From: Pseudomonas sp. F(2018)
Lineage (GTDB): Bacteria; Pseudomonadota; Gammaproteobacteria; Pseudomonadales; Pseudomonadaceae
Length of the DNA: 64,000 bases
Assembly (NCBI RefSeq): GCF_005508865.1
Contig: NZ_SCOM01000001.1
Location: 1,240,001 to 1,304,000 of the forward strand
Direction: 5' to 3'
In this document: piece by piece, positions 1 through 7,049 of the stretch
Layout: each line of letters starts with the position of its first letter
Numbering within the stretch: position 1 is the stretch's first letter
The notes under the pieces: model-generated
Told to the model about the DNA's origin: nothing
Databases searched by the model: none
Seen by the model: the letters and a program-made list of their open reading frames with translations, nothing else
Made by a program: the position numbers and the translations under genes

Positions 1-795
1 GGGCACGCAATCCAGCTCCTCTTCAGCGGCATCGCCATAGAAGGCATACACGGACTCCATCCACTCTTTCTCACCCTCGGCCGTCCACTCGGTGCCTTTA
101 CGAAGGCAGACACGGCGGTAAAGGCCATCGGCCACAGCCTCCTTGAAGGTGCAACGAAACAGCTCGCCCTTGCGCTTGCCCGCTCGTATGTCCTGGATCA
201 GTTCATTGAAGGGGTTATCGGTGCCATCGTGGGTGCTGATGACATGCACCTCGCCGCCCCAGATCAGCAACGCCAGAGCCGCCTTGAGCAGCTCGGCTAG
301 GTCCTGGTGGAATGCGGCCTCATCGATAACGACCACGCCCTGGCGGCCGCGCAGGTTGCTGGGGCGGCTGGTCAAGGCAACGATTCGGTAGCCTGACGGG
401 AAAGTGATGGTGAAGGTCTTGATATGCTTGTCTGGGTCTTCATCTGCCCAGATGCCTTCCTCGATCTCGCCGGCCGCGTAGTTGAAGGCCCGTGCCCACA
501 TGGCGCAGGCCTGGATGTACTCAACCGTCATGTCCTGGTTGTAGCCCAGGTAATAGACGTTCATGCCCCCGGCCTTGGTCGAGCTTGCCGCTACCAGGAC
601 GTTGTCCGCTGCCTCAGCCCAGGTCAGGCCGATACGGCGCGATTTCTCGCCGACCTTGAGCGGTGCACGAAGGCCGACCCACCGTTGCTGGTATGTGAGC
701 AGGACAGAGGGCGCTTCAACCTCTGCGCTTTCAGATACCGCCTCAGCCAGCGGGGATATCTTCTTAGCGGGGTTGGCTTGGGGACCGGTGTTCAT
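1..795 (-). CDS. Mu gp28-like terminase large subunit (N-terminal part)
   Basis: The first 265 codons of a phage terminase large subunit (DNA-packaging ATPase). The gene runs off the left edge of the window. A Walker A-like segment KSRRIGLTWA sits near residues 51-60, as in Mu gp28 relatives, and a Walker B segment VVVIDEAAF near 154-162. In the family this protein cuts and translocates phage DNA into the prohead together with the small subunit. It follows gp25-, gp26- and gp27-like genes, but a reversed gene at 855-1319 lies between it and gp27. The ATG at 795 is the first in-frame start. Family assignment is from motifs and gene order; the nuclease domain is not visible here. Confidence 0.85.
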   Translation of the reverse strand, partial: MNTGPQANPAKKISPLAEAVSESAEVEAPSVLLTYQQRWVGLRAPLKVGEKSRRIGLTWAEAADNVLVAASSTKAGGMNVYYLGYNQDMTVEYIQACAMWARAFNYAAGEIEEGIWADEDPDKHIKTFTITFPSGYRIVALTSRPSNLRGRQGVVVIDEAAFHQDLAELLKAALALLIWGGEVHVISTHDGTDNPFNELIQDIRAGKRKGELFRCTFKEAVADGLYRRVCLRKGTEWTAEGEKEWMESVYAFYGDAAEEELDCVP

Positions 796-854
796 GCTTC
801 CCCCGAGTCAGTGGTAGCCTTTCGGGGCCAATTGAAGCGCGAAGGAGCACGGCA

Positions 855-1319
855 ATGATGGAGTGGGTTTCCGGTGCCATTGAGAGCACGAAAGCTGCCT
901 ATGGAATAACCAAGGCAATGGTCACCATTCGGGATGAAAGCCTGATTCAGGCTCGGGTGTTTGAATTGAACACTGTGTTGGCTGATCTCCAGCAGCAGAT
1001 GCTTCAGGGGCAGCGTGAGCAGATGAGCCTTTTGGATGAGTTGGCCAGGACCAAGAAAGAGCTGTCTGAGCTTTCTGAAGCCCGAATGAAGGACGACAAA
1101 TACGAGCGTCGACAGTTTCCATCTGGCAATTTTGCCTATCAGTTGCGCGGCGAAAATGCCCAGGGCGAGGCCAACCACTTCTTGTGTAGCTTGTGCTTTG
1201 AGAAAGGTACGCATGTAACGCTGCACGCCTACGACCGTGGAGACCTGCTCACTTGCCCCGCGTGCAAATATGGCGTCCGAGTTGCTGCTCTGAAGCCGCA
1301 TGTGCCAAGGCCGCGATAA
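855..1319 (+). CDS. Coiled-coil/zinc-ribbon protein, reversed within the phage late operon
   Basis: A 154-residue protein of unknown function. Residues about 30-75 are rich in Leu, Gln and Glu with heptad-like spacing and probably form a coiled coil. The C-terminal third has two CxxC pairs (CSLC and CPAC) about 30 residues apart, which looks like a zinc ribbon. A clear ribosome site AAGGAG lies 7 bases before the ATG at 855. It is the only left-arm gene besides the repressor on the plus strand: it runs divergently from the terminase large subunit and convergently to gp27, whose stop is 5 bases away. That layout suggests an independently expressed accessory (moron) gene. No specific function can be given. 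Confidence 0.7.
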   Translation: MMEWVSGAIESTKAAYGITKAMVTIRDESLIQARVFELNTVLADLQQQMLQGQREQMSLLDELARTKKELSELSEARMKDDKYERRQFPSGNFAYQLRGENAQGEANHFLCSLCFEKGTHVTLHAYDRGDLLTCPACKYGVRVAALKPHVPRPR

Positions 1320-1324
1320 TTCGA

Positions 1325-1837
1325 TCACGACGCCACCCCAAGAATCTCGCGGCGGATCTCAGACACAGTGTCCACATTGAGGCCGCCTTTGCGGGCGATC
1401 TTCTCGACAGCTTGGGCTGCGGCCTCAACCTTGGAGCGCACCTCGGCTTGCCACTTCTTCTGTACTACGGCGGCGCGCCCAAGCTCGGCAACTGCCTTAG
1501 CGACCTTGGGCAGGTCGATCTGCTTGCCGTCCGCCATCAGCAGCTTGAACAGGTGCTCCTGCACCAAGCGCATGAGCGCCTCGTTTACCGCGCCTTCTTC
1601 GTCGGGCGCGGCGGCAACCACCGCTCGCGCCTGCTCACTGGCCATGCGCAAGGCTGAGAGACGGTCCTCGAAGCTCTGACCGTAGGCGTGCAGAGCCGAC
1701 TTGCCGATGCTGATGCCACGGGTGGCCAGCTCTGCCGATAACACCTCATAGCCACTGAAGTTGTTTTCCACCAGGTACTGGTCGAGCCAGGCTTTCAGCT
1801 CTGGCGGTAGTTGGGCGACCTTGCCACGGGGCGGCAT
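1325..1837 (-). CDS. Mu gp27-like protein, DUF3486 (putative terminase small subunit)
   Basis: A 170-residue protein that opens with MPPRGKVAQLPPELKAWLDQ and then has a helix-turn-helix-like stretch (SGYEVLSAELATRGISIGKS). It matches the DUF3486 family found before the large terminase in Mu-like phages. In that position it is thought to act as the small terminase that recognises phage DNA. The rest is Ala/Glu-rich helix. It starts 3 bases after the stop of the gp26-like gene, so the two are probably co-transcribed. The small-subunit role is inferred from gene order and family. Confidence 0.75.
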   Translation of the reverse strand: MPPRGKVAQLPPELKAWLDQYLVENNFSGYEVLSAELATRGISIGKSALHAYGQSFEDRLSALRMASEQARAVVAAAPDEEGAVNEALMRLVQEHLFKLLMADGKQIDLPKVAKAVAELGRAAVVQKKWQAEVRSKVEAAAQAVEKIARKGGLNVDTVSEIRREILGVAS

Positions 1838-1840
1838 GGC

Positions 1841-2143
1841 TCAGCCCCGCACCGGGCGTGCAATACCCGGATTGCACTCGATGGTGTACTCCGCGATGTC
1901 CACGCCGTAGTGCGTCAAACCGCAGACCCACACGCCGCTGGGCTCTTTCTTCAGGGTCACCAGGCTACGGTCGGCCAGGTAGTCCAGCTCGCGGCGGACC
2001 TCGTGCTGGGTAGCATCGGTGTAGATGCCCTGGATGGTAGAGAGGACCAGGGCCTCGTGCGGGTCCACCGGGCGAGCGTTGTTCAGGGTAAGCAGGATGT
2101 ACCAGCGCATGGACTCCCGGCGAATCTTGGCGGCGTCAATCAT
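1841..2143 (-). CDS. Mu gp26-like phage protein
   Basis: A 100-residue protein resembling the gp26 family of Mu-like prophages. Its middle (LSTIQGIYTDATQHEVRREL, then LDYLADRSLVTLKK) looks like a winged-helix fold. Its start codon overlaps the stop of the gp25-like gene upstream by 4 bases, so translation is probably coupled. The function in Mu is unknown; the small winged-helix appearance would suit DNA binding, but that is inference. Confidence 0.65.
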   Translation of the reverse strand: MIDAAKIRRESMRWYILLTLNNARPVDPHEALVLSTIQGIYTDATQHEVRRELDYLADRSLVTLKKEPSGVWVCGLTHYGVDIAEYTIECNPGIARPVRG

Positions 2144-2454
2144 TCTTTAGCTCCTCTGATCTGGACGACTTCAAGCCTGTCCCGTAGGCCATCGAGCTTC
2201 GCTTCGATGATGGTCTGGTTGCGCACGTAGTCCTGGCGATGGACGTATTGCAGAGGCAACTCTGCCTGGAAGCGCAGAAAGTCCTTTTCCAGCTCTGCGA
2301 GCTTGGCGATCTCTTTGTCCTGGGCGGCGAAGCGCTCGCCCAGGCGCTTCTCCATCTGGCTCAGCAGCAACTTGACCAGGCTGAACACCAAGCCGCTGAA
2401 GATCCCCAGCAGCGAGATGGCCCAGCCCACAGCCTCGGTAAAATCCATTTGCAT
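2140..2454 (-). CDS. Mu gp25-like membrane protein, DUF2730
   Basis: A 104-residue protein with one N-terminal membrane segment (residues about 8-28, AVGWAISLLGIFSGLVFSLV) followed by a charged helical region. This is typical of DUF2730 proteins next to the lysis genes of Mu-like phages. The start at 2454 is chosen because GGAGG lies 7 bases upstream and its ATG overlaps the Rz stop by one base (TGATG). A longer in-frame reading upstream runs through the Rz gene and lacks a good start. The molecular role is unknown. Confidence 0.65.
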   Translation of the reverse strand: MQMDFTEAVGWAISLLGIFSGLVFSLVKLLLSQMEKRLGERFAAQDKEIAKLAELEKDFLRFQAELPLQYVHRQDYVRNQTIIEAKLDGLRDRLEVVQIRGAKE

Positions 2455-3089
2455 CAGTGGCCCTCCACGGCGTCGATCAGAGCGTCCAGCTGGTCGGCCA
2501 CGTTGCGACACTGCTCGGCGTAGTGGACGTGATGGGCGAGGACTTCGGTGCGGCCGATGCCTGCATCGAGCTGGTCAAGGGCTTGGCTTTCGGCGCCTTG
2601 CGCAGCAGCTCGGCCGGGATCTGCGGCTTCGGACACTGCGGGTCGGGCTCCGGTGGCTTCGTCGTAAACGCGCACCCAGCCACGAGTGAACACGCAAGCA
2701 GGCAGAGGCTCAGGCTCAGCGTCGAGCGCCTTGCGGTAGAGGTCGTTGACACGGGCAATCTCCCCAGAGAGTCGGTCGGTGGTTTGGCGGTGGGTGCGTC
2801 GCTGCTCGGCCAGGTCGGCCGCCAGCTGGTTGTTGCGGGCCTGCTCTTCCTGCAAGCGTTTGGTGGCAGCTTTGGCACTGGCCTCGGCGGCCTGGGCGCG
2901 CACAAGCTCCAGCTGCTGGTACTCGCCGCTCTTCTTCTCAAGGGCTAGGGCGCCCTCGTCAGTGGCCTTGGCGTAACCCTTTTCGTAGGCGGCCGATTTC
3001 CAATGCTCAATGGCGAGGTTCCACCCCACCACCAGGGCGATGGTCACGATCAAGGGAGCCAGCTTGCTGAGGTGGTTAAGCCAGGTCAC
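2454..3089 (-). CDS. Rz: Rz-like inner-membrane spanin
   Basis: A 211-residue protein with one N-terminal membrane segment (PLIVTIALVVGWNLAIEHW, residues about 12-30) and then a long Ala/Gln/Glu-rich coiled coil (about 40-120). This is the layout of an inner-membrane spanin subunit, which joins an outer-membrane lipoprotein to fuse the envelopes at the last step of lysis. It starts with GTG preceded by AGGAGG at 8 bases, and the start overlaps the endolysin stop by 4 bases. A lipoprotein gene is nested in another frame (see Rz1), which strongly supports the call. Confidence 0.85.
   Translation of the reverse strand: MTWLNHLSKLAPLIVTIALVVGWNLAIEHWKSAAYEKGYAKATDEGALALEKKSGEYQQLELVRAQAAEASAKAATKRLQEEQARNNQLAADLAEQRRTHRQTTDRLSGEIARVNDLYRKALDAEPEPLPACVFTRGWVRVYDEATGARPAVSEAADPGRAAAQGAESQALDQLDAGIGRTEVLAHHVHYAEQCRNVADQLDALIDAVEGH
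2477..2752 (-). CDS. Rz1: Rz1-like outer-membrane spanin nested inside Rz
   Basis: A 91-residue reading frame wholly inside Rz in another frame on the same strand. From a GTG at 2752, with GGGGAG 7 bases upstream, it encodes a lipoprotein signal ending in the lipobox LVAGC (Cys at residue 27). A Pro-rich stretch (KPPEPDPQCPKPQIP) follows. Proline-rich lipoproteins nested in Rz are the hallmark of two-component spanins. The mature protein should sit in the outer membrane and bind the Rz C-terminus. The start choice is mine: there is no ATG near the signal peptide. Confidence 0.7.
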   Translation of the reverse strand: MSTTSTARRSTLSLSLCLLACSLVAGCAFTTKPPEPDPQCPKPQIPAELLRKAPKAKPLTSSMQASAAPKSSPITSTTPSSVATWPTSWTL

Positions 3090-3592
3090 TGCAGGCCCTC
3101 CTCGCAGAGCTTGCGCTCAGCCTCTCGGCGCAGGACCAAGCCGCGCAGCTGGCGCCCGCCCGCTTTGCTCCAGTAGGGAAGCTGCGCGCAGGCCTCAGCG
3201 ATCCGGCCAGCCTGCAGGTGCAGCAGCATGGTCGAGTGGCCGCCTTTCTTGAGCCAGACAAAGCCGTCCTTCACGCCCTTACCACCAGGGCCGGCGTTGT
3301 AGATGAAGGACAGGAAGGCGGCGAGGGTCTTGGGCGTCAGGCTGTTGGCCACGTTGTCCGGCACCCACCGCTCAAACACGGCGGCTGCCTCCTCCAGGCC
3401 CTGGCGGGTGTATGCGTCGCACTGTGCCGGGGTGGCCTGGTCGCCCAAGCGGACCCCTCGGGTCCAGCCGTCACAGATGGTTGGCGTACCCACCGGATCA
3501 ACGTAGGCCAGCAGGCTGCGGCCTTCGTAGTAGCCGACCACAGGCGTGGCCACGCTGAGAGTCGCCACCAGTAGGCGCGTCTTGATGCCCAT
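3086..3592 (-). CDS. SAR-type endolysin, glycoside hydrolase family 24
   Basis: A 168-residue phage lysozyme that cuts peptidoglycan. The T4-type catalytic triad is visible as Glu23, Asp32 and Thr38 (E-x8-D-x5-T, in YYEGRSLLAYVDPVGTPT). The N-terminus (residues about 5-20) is a weakly hydrophobic segment rich in Ala, Val and Thr, as in signal-arrest-release endolysins that reach the periplasm without a holin channel. That mode is inferred. It is followed directly by the spanin pair, and no separate holin was recognised. Confidence 0.9.
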   Translation of the reverse strand: MGIKTRLLVATLSVATPVVGYYEGRSLLAYVDPVGTPTICDGWTRGVRLGDQATPAQCDAYTRQGLEEAAAVFERWVPDNVANSLTPKTLAAFLSFIYNAGPGGKGVKDGFVWLKKGGHSTMLLHLQAGRIAEACAQLPYWSKAGGRQLRGLVLRREAERKLCEEGLQ

Positions 3593-3928
3593 CTACTGGA
3601 CTCCCTGTACAGACGCACGCAGCCGCGCCAGAGCGGCGTTGCCGACCTCCGGCTCGCTCTTGCGGTGCTGGGTTACGTTGGGGGTGTCTTGACGGCGCGG
3701 GGCTGCCGGGGGCTTCTGCTTGGAGCCTTCGGCCCGTTCGCGCTGGTGGCGGCGATAGGCGTTGACCTTGGGAAAGGCCGAGCGCACATGCTCTTCGACC
3801 ATCTCGCGCCAATCTGCCGGGCAACGCTCCATCAGGCCCTGGCGCCGCTCCAGCGAAGGCTCGGCGAGCACTGCCGCCGCGTAGTCGCGGGGCGAAGTGA
3901 GAGTGCGATGAGCGGCTTTAGTTTTCAT
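3593..3928 (-). CDS. Hypothetical phage protein in the lysis region
   Basis: A 111-residue basic, Arg-rich protein. Its N-terminal half is helical (DYAAAVLAEPSLERRQGLME, then CPADWREMVEEHVR) and its C-terminal half is low-complexity and probably disordered. It ends one base before the endolysin start, so it belongs to the same transcript. The family was not recognised. Similar small proteins sit before the endolysin in Pseudomonas transposable phages as I recall, but no function follows. Confidence 0.55.
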   Translation of the reverse strand: MKTKAAHRTLTSPRDYAAAVLAEPSLERRQGLMERCPADWREMVEEHVRSAFPKVNAYRRHQRERAEGSKQKPPAAPRRQDTPNVTQHRKSEPEVGNAALARLRASVQGVQ

Positions 3929-3984
3929 GCCGCCATGTTCAAGCCTGGCGGCACGCGGGATTAGCTGGAAGGGGTTCAGTAGAT

Positions 3985-4012
3985 AGCAAAAGCCCCGCTT
4001 GGTGCGGGGCTT
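3985..4012 (-). terminator. Rho-independent terminator after the exported protein gene
   Basis: A 7-bp perfect stem (GCCCCGC at 3992-3998 with GCGGGGC at 4004-4010) with a 5-base loop, followed on the minus strand by TTTT. It ends the early/middle transcript just before the lysis module, which would then need its own, presumably Mor-dependent, promoter. Confidence 0.8.
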
Positions 4013-4022
4013 CGGTGGCGGG

Positions 4023-4496
4023 TCAGAGCTGTTCTATTCCCTGGTCTTGGGCGTATCGATAGGCATCGTACCCTATGCCGTTGTGGAAGCTCTCCATGCG
4101 CTGCTGGTAAGCCTTCCCGGTACGGTCGAGCGCTAGGATTTCCTTGGCTAGCGCGGCTGATTTCTGCATCAGCTCGGCAAGCTGCAGGTCTTGCTTACTC
4201 AGACCGCCCGAGGATCTGGCTTGCTTGGCGGCCTGCTGCTGCTGATCCACCAAGTGGGCTAGCAGCTCGGCGTCCTGGCTCGTAAGCGCGCCATCACGGT
4301 ACAGAGACAGCCCGTTCTTTACCTGCATGAGATAGGCGGCCTGCTGGGCAAGCGTGCCGTCATTGCTGGCGGCCTGGGCGGCTGCTTCACGGAACTCGGT
4401 GACCGCCATATCCGTCAGCGGGTCGGTCGATGCCTGTGCATGCGACACTCCGCAGGCTGCCAACAGCGCCCCGGCCATTATCCAGTTACGCCACAT
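4023..4496 (-). CDS. Exported helical protein of unknown function
   Basis: A 157-residue protein with an N-terminal export signal (MWRNWIMAGALLAACGVSHA). LAAC fits a lipobox, while SHA-QA fits a signal peptidase I site, so it is either a lipoprotein or a free periplasmic protein. The rest is all-helical and rich in Ala, Gln and Lys. The start at 4496 is set by a very strong site AAGGAGGGAGC 4 bases upstream; the longer in-frame reading overlaps mor. It lies between mor and a terminator. Function unknown. Confidence 0.6.
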   Translation of the reverse strand: MWRNWIMAGALLAACGVSHAQASTDPLTDMAVTEFREAAAQAASNDGTLAQQAAYLMQVKNGLSLYRDGALTSQDAELLAHLVDQQQQAAKQARSSGGLSKQDLQLAELMQKSAALAKEILALDRTGKAYQQRMESFHNGIGYDAYRYAQDQGIEQL

Positions 4497-4510
4497 GATT
4501 GCTCCCTCCT

Positions 4511-4939
4511 TCAATGGAACAGGTCTCCAGTCGCCTCGGGCGATGGCTGTTTGAGTATCGCCCAAATCCACCGGTCGCTGAGACCGAATGTACGGGCCAG
4601 CTCGTTGACGACCACGTTGGCGCTAACGCCTTCACGCACGGCCTGCTCGAACTGGCGGTTGATCTCCATATCGCGAAGCCTGCGCAATGGAGCATCGCAC
4701 TTCGCAATATACAACGGCACGTTCGCCCACCGCTTGGCCATGATGTTCGCCGCGTCCTCGCCTACCACTTCCTTGAGCGCTTCATGGCGGATGATTCCCA
4801 AGCGGCGAACGCCTTTTGCCACAGGCCAGGTCGTGCCGCCCAGCTCTTCCACCAGGCGTTGGGTAGCCGGAAAGCCGATGGCCTCGACAATGTCCTGGAT
4901 CTGCTGTGGCAACAGGGAGCGGACTTGCTCCAGGTTCAT
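4511..4939 (-). CDS. mor: Mor-family transcription activator
   Basis: A 142-residue member of the Mor/C family, which switches on middle or late transcription in Mu-like phages. The C-terminal part carries a helix-turn-helix (ANVVVNELARTFGLSDRWIW, residues about 107-126). Length agrees with Mu Mor. The ATG at 4939 overlaps the gemA stop by one base (TGATG), with GAGGG upstream, so the two are translationally coupled as in other Mu-like phages. It lies just before the terminator and the lysis genes, where the activator would be expected to work. Confidence 0.85.
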   Translation of the reverse strand: MNLEQVRSLLPQQIQDIVEAIGFPATQRLVEELGGTTWPVAKGVRRLGIIRHEALKEVVGEDAANIMAKRWANVPLYIAKCDAPLRRLRDMEINRQFEQAVREGVSANVVVNELARTFGLSDRWIWAILKQPSPEATGDLFH

Positions 4940-5361
4940 CACTCAGCCCTCACTTTGCGTTTGGCATCTTTGGTCAGAGCTGCCACCACGCCACGCAGTT
5001 GGGTCGGGTCGCACCACTCGACACGCTCGACCTTGTACATGCGGCGGGCCATGGAATCGACGTATTCCCACGGGCGTCCAGCTTCGGCGAGCTGCGCCTC
5101 GATCTTGCCGACTAGGGCCTGGCGCTCGTCCGATGGGTTCGGCGCCACGCGGCCGGTGCGTTTGGTCGCGCGCTTGGCGGCCGGCTTGGCCACCCACCCC
5201 AAGCGCTCGAACTCGGCCAGAACGCGGCCGATCTGGTGAGGCGTCAGCTCTTTGGAAGACCGCACGCCGGCCACGCGGGCCAGGATCGAGCGGTATACAT
5301 CGTCATCCAGGCCCATGTCGCGGCGGGCAATGTGAATCTTCTTCAGCGCGGCGCTGCTCAT
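4939..5361 (-). CDS. gemA: GemA-like protein (Mu gp16 family)
   Basis: A 140-residue protein of the GemA/gp16 family. The N-terminal half (KIHIARRDMGLDDDVYRSIL, then SSKELTPHQIGRVLAEFERL) is diagnostic. The C-terminal half, including EYVDSMARRMYKVERVEWCD, matches the second conserved block. In Mu, GemA affects host gene expression and replication through an unclear mechanism. It sits immediately upstream of mor, the conserved arrangement. Confidence 0.85.
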   Translation of the reverse strand: MSSAALKKIHIARRDMGLDDDVYRSILARVAGVRSSKELTPHQIGRVLAEFERLGWVAKPAAKRATKRTGRVAPNPSDERQALVGKIEAQLAEAGRPWEYVDSMARRMYKVERVEWCDPTQLRGVVAALTKDAKRKVRAE

Positions 5362-5639
5362 GCTGGGTTCCTCGGGTCCATAGCGGCCCGGAAGGCGGCC
5401 GGATCGCGGCGCGCCAGACCCGCCATGTAGCGGATGGTCAGGGTGATCACCTCGTCCCGTTCCTCGTAGCCGCCGACCTGCTGCATCAGCTCCAGATCGG
5501 CTCGGGTGCCACGGTAGGTGGTGATCTTGGTTCTCTCGGCGCCGACCCGCTCAGCATGCGCGGCATCGCGGTCGCGCTTGTTCTGCTGGCGCTTTGTGTC
5601 CTGCTGGCGGACTCGGTCGGTTCTGGGTTTCATGCTCAT
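5358..5639 (-). CDS. Small basic phage protein upstream of gemA
   Basis: A 93-residue protein with a highly charged N-terminus (residues 1-35, Arg/Asp/Gln-rich) and a conserved-looking C-terminal part (KITTYRGTRADLELMQQVGG and on). The strand followed by two helices could be a ribbon-helix-helix fold, but this is inference. Its stop overlaps the gemA start by 4 bases. The second in-frame ATG, two codons in, is equally possible as start. Function unknown. Confidence 0.55.
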   Translation of the reverse strand: MSMKPRTDRVRQQDTKRQQNKRDRDAAHAERVGAERTKITTYRGTRADLELMQQVGGYEERDEVITLTIRYMAGLARRDPAAFRAAMDPRNPA

Positions 5640-5679
5640 TCGTGGCTGCTCATCAGTACCCAGCCACCACGCTGGGCAG

Positions 5680-5706
5680 ACCAGCCCCGGCCAGGCCGGG
5701 GTGGTT
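5680..5706. other. Perfect GC-rich hairpin between HU and the next gene
   Basis: An 8-bp stem (CCCCGGCC / GGCCGGGG, extended by a few outer pairs) around a single central base lies in the 71-base gap between the HU gene and the gene before gemA. There is no T-run on either strand, so it is not a standard terminator. It may stabilise or process mRNA. Confidence 0.4.
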
Positions 5707-5710
5707 TCGC

Positions 5711-6010
5711 TTAGGGTTGGTTAAGGGCCTCGTCCAGGCCTTTGCCGACAACCAGCTTGGCGGTGGTCTTGGCCGGGATCTCGATGGGCTTGCCGGTGGC
5801 CGGGTTGCGACCGGTACGGGCGGCACGCTGGCTGGCCTTGAGCTTTCCCAGGCCCGGCAGCGGCACTTCGCCGTCTTCCTTGAGGGCGCGCGCAGCTACA
5901 GTGCCGTAGTAGCGCAGCACCGCTTCAACCTGGGTCAGGCTGATAGGAGTGCCGCCCACGCCCAGGTCATTACGGATGGTCTCGATCAGTTCTTTTTGGG
6001 TCAGACTCAT
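5711..6010 (-). CDS. HU-family DNA-bending protein encoded by the phage
   Basis: A 99-residue HU/IHF-type protein. The N-terminal helices start MSLTQKELIETIRNDL, and the arm contains the usual GRNPATGKPIEIPA-type sequence near residues 68-81, with the intercalating Pro. The start has a strong GAGGAG site. HU helps assemble the Mu transpososome, so a phage-encoded copy could serve transposition or replication; that role is inferred. The residues between helix 1 and the beta sheet are slightly longer than in host HU. Confidence 0.85.
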   Translation of the reverse strand: MSLTQKELIETIRNDLGVGGTPISLTQVEAVLRYYGTVAARALKEDGEVPLPGLGKLKASQRAARTGRNPATGKPIEIPAKTTAKLVVGKGLDEALNQP

Positions 6011-6025
6011 GGTGTTGCTCCTCGC

Positions 6026-6259
6026 TTAGTGCAGGGTGGGTTTGGATTCGGCGGGGTTGGCCTGGCCTTCGGCTCCGCGTCTGGCTTGGCATTTCGGGCA
6101 GTTGCAGTCGCTAGCCTGGAGCGCAACTACGCGCCCGGCGACTTCTACCAATGTCTTGACGACACGCCCGGAAGCAGTGCTTTCCAGAGCGCCATCGCCC
6201 TCTACGCGGATAGAAATACCTCCCTCCATGTCGCTGACAGTGATGGTGTGTTTGGCCAT
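6026..6259 (-). CDS. Small phage protein with a Cys cluster
   Basis: A 77-residue protein that opens MAKHTITVSDMEGGISIRVE, a beta-strand-like stretch, and has a CNCPKCQ motif near residue 55 that could bind a metal. It lies in the early operon between HU and a small HTH-like gene. The family was not recognised and no function is proposed. Confidence 0.5.
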   Translation of the reverse strand: MAKHTITVSDMEGGISIRVEGDGALESTASGRVVKTLVEVAGRVVALQASDCNCPKCQARRGAEGQANPAESKPTLH

Positions 6260-6273
6260 ATGTGCTGGGTCTC

Positions 6274-6768
6274 CTAGCGCTGGCGGTTGAAGGTGAAACG
6301 GAAGTCACGGGCCAGCTGGCGCGCCTGTTTCTCAGTGACGCCGACAGCTTCGGCGGCCGCCATCGGCGAGGCGCCGAGCTTGGCCTGGACCATTAGGCGG
6401 GCAGCCAGCTGGGGCGTAGTCAGGTCCGAGCAGCGGTCCTTCTCGACGACCTGGAGCTGCTCCGATTGCTCGTCCTGCATTTGCTCGATCTCGATGTCCG
6501 GCTTGGCCGGAGCGCATGCGGGCGCCGGCTGCGCCTTGGCGCGCAGCGGCCCGGCCTCCGGCCGGACAAACAGGTGTGAGTAAATCGGCGTCTTTTCTGG
6601 TGCGATCACAAAGGTGTATTTGTCGCGCATCTGGAAGCCGACCTCCTGAACCTGGCCGCCTTTGGCCAGAAATTCGGCAGTCAGCTCTTCCAGGCGTTGC
6701 CGCTCCTGCTCGTGGTATGGCGAGCGAATCGGTAGGGGGTCGGTGCTGGTGTCGTGATAACGCTGCAT
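6274..6768 (-). CDS. Early phage protein with a C-terminal helix-turn-helix-like segment
   Basis: A 164-residue protein. The C-terminus (MVQAKLGASPMAAAEAVGVT followed by EKQARQLARDF) looks like a short helix-turn-helix; the middle is Pro/Ala-rich. The start at 6768 was chosen because it follows the preceding gene by one base; the longer reading frame upstream is a shadow of that gene. Function unknown. It could bind DNA, but this is inference. Confidence 0.5.
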   Translation of the reverse strand: MQRYHDTSTDPLPIRSPYHEQERQRLEELTAEFLAKGGQVQEVGFQMRDKYTFVIAPEKTPIYSHLFVRPEAGPLRAKAQPAPACAPAKPDIEIEQMQDEQSEQLQVVEKDRCSDLTTPQLAARLMVQAKLGASPMAAAEAVGVTEKQARQLARDFRFTFNRQR

Positions 6769-6769
6769 G

Positions 6770-7048
6770 TCAGGCCCCCATTGCCCGGAAGCCGGGCCCA
6801 TTACGCTCGCCCAGGAACTGGATGTAGCGCGCAAGCGCGACCATCCCATCGCGTTGGCTTGCTGCCTCAGGGATGCCCGGCACGAACAGCGTTTCGTTGT
6901 CATACACCGACAAGCGTGCGGTTACCTCGATCACGTCTCGCACCTTCTGGGCTTCGCCCTTTGCAATACCGATAGCTCCGTCTGGCACAGACGGACCGAA
7001 CTGGATGTGCCCCGAAGCGAAGCAATAGGCGATGGTTGTGGCGGCCAT
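6770..7048 (-). CDS. Small early phage protein, unknown
   Basis: A 92-residue protein starting MAATTIAYCFASGHIQFGPS and containing KVRDVIEVTARLSVYDNETL. The start at 7048 lies one base after the preceding DUF3164 stop, so the genes are tightly packed. Upstream in-frame codons are a shadow of DUF3164. No family recognised; no export signal seen. Confidence 0.5.
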   Translation of the reverse strand: MAATTIAYCFASGHIQFGPSVPDGAIGIAKGEAQKVRDVIEVTARLSVYDNETLFVPGIPEAASQRDGMVALARYIQFLGERNGPGFRAMGA

Positions 7049-7049
7049 G

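Noticed and set aside
4440..5714. A 424-codon plus-strand frame opposite mor and gemA
   Set aside because: It is antisense to well-supported phage genes; the composition is that of a shadow frame in GC-rich DNA.
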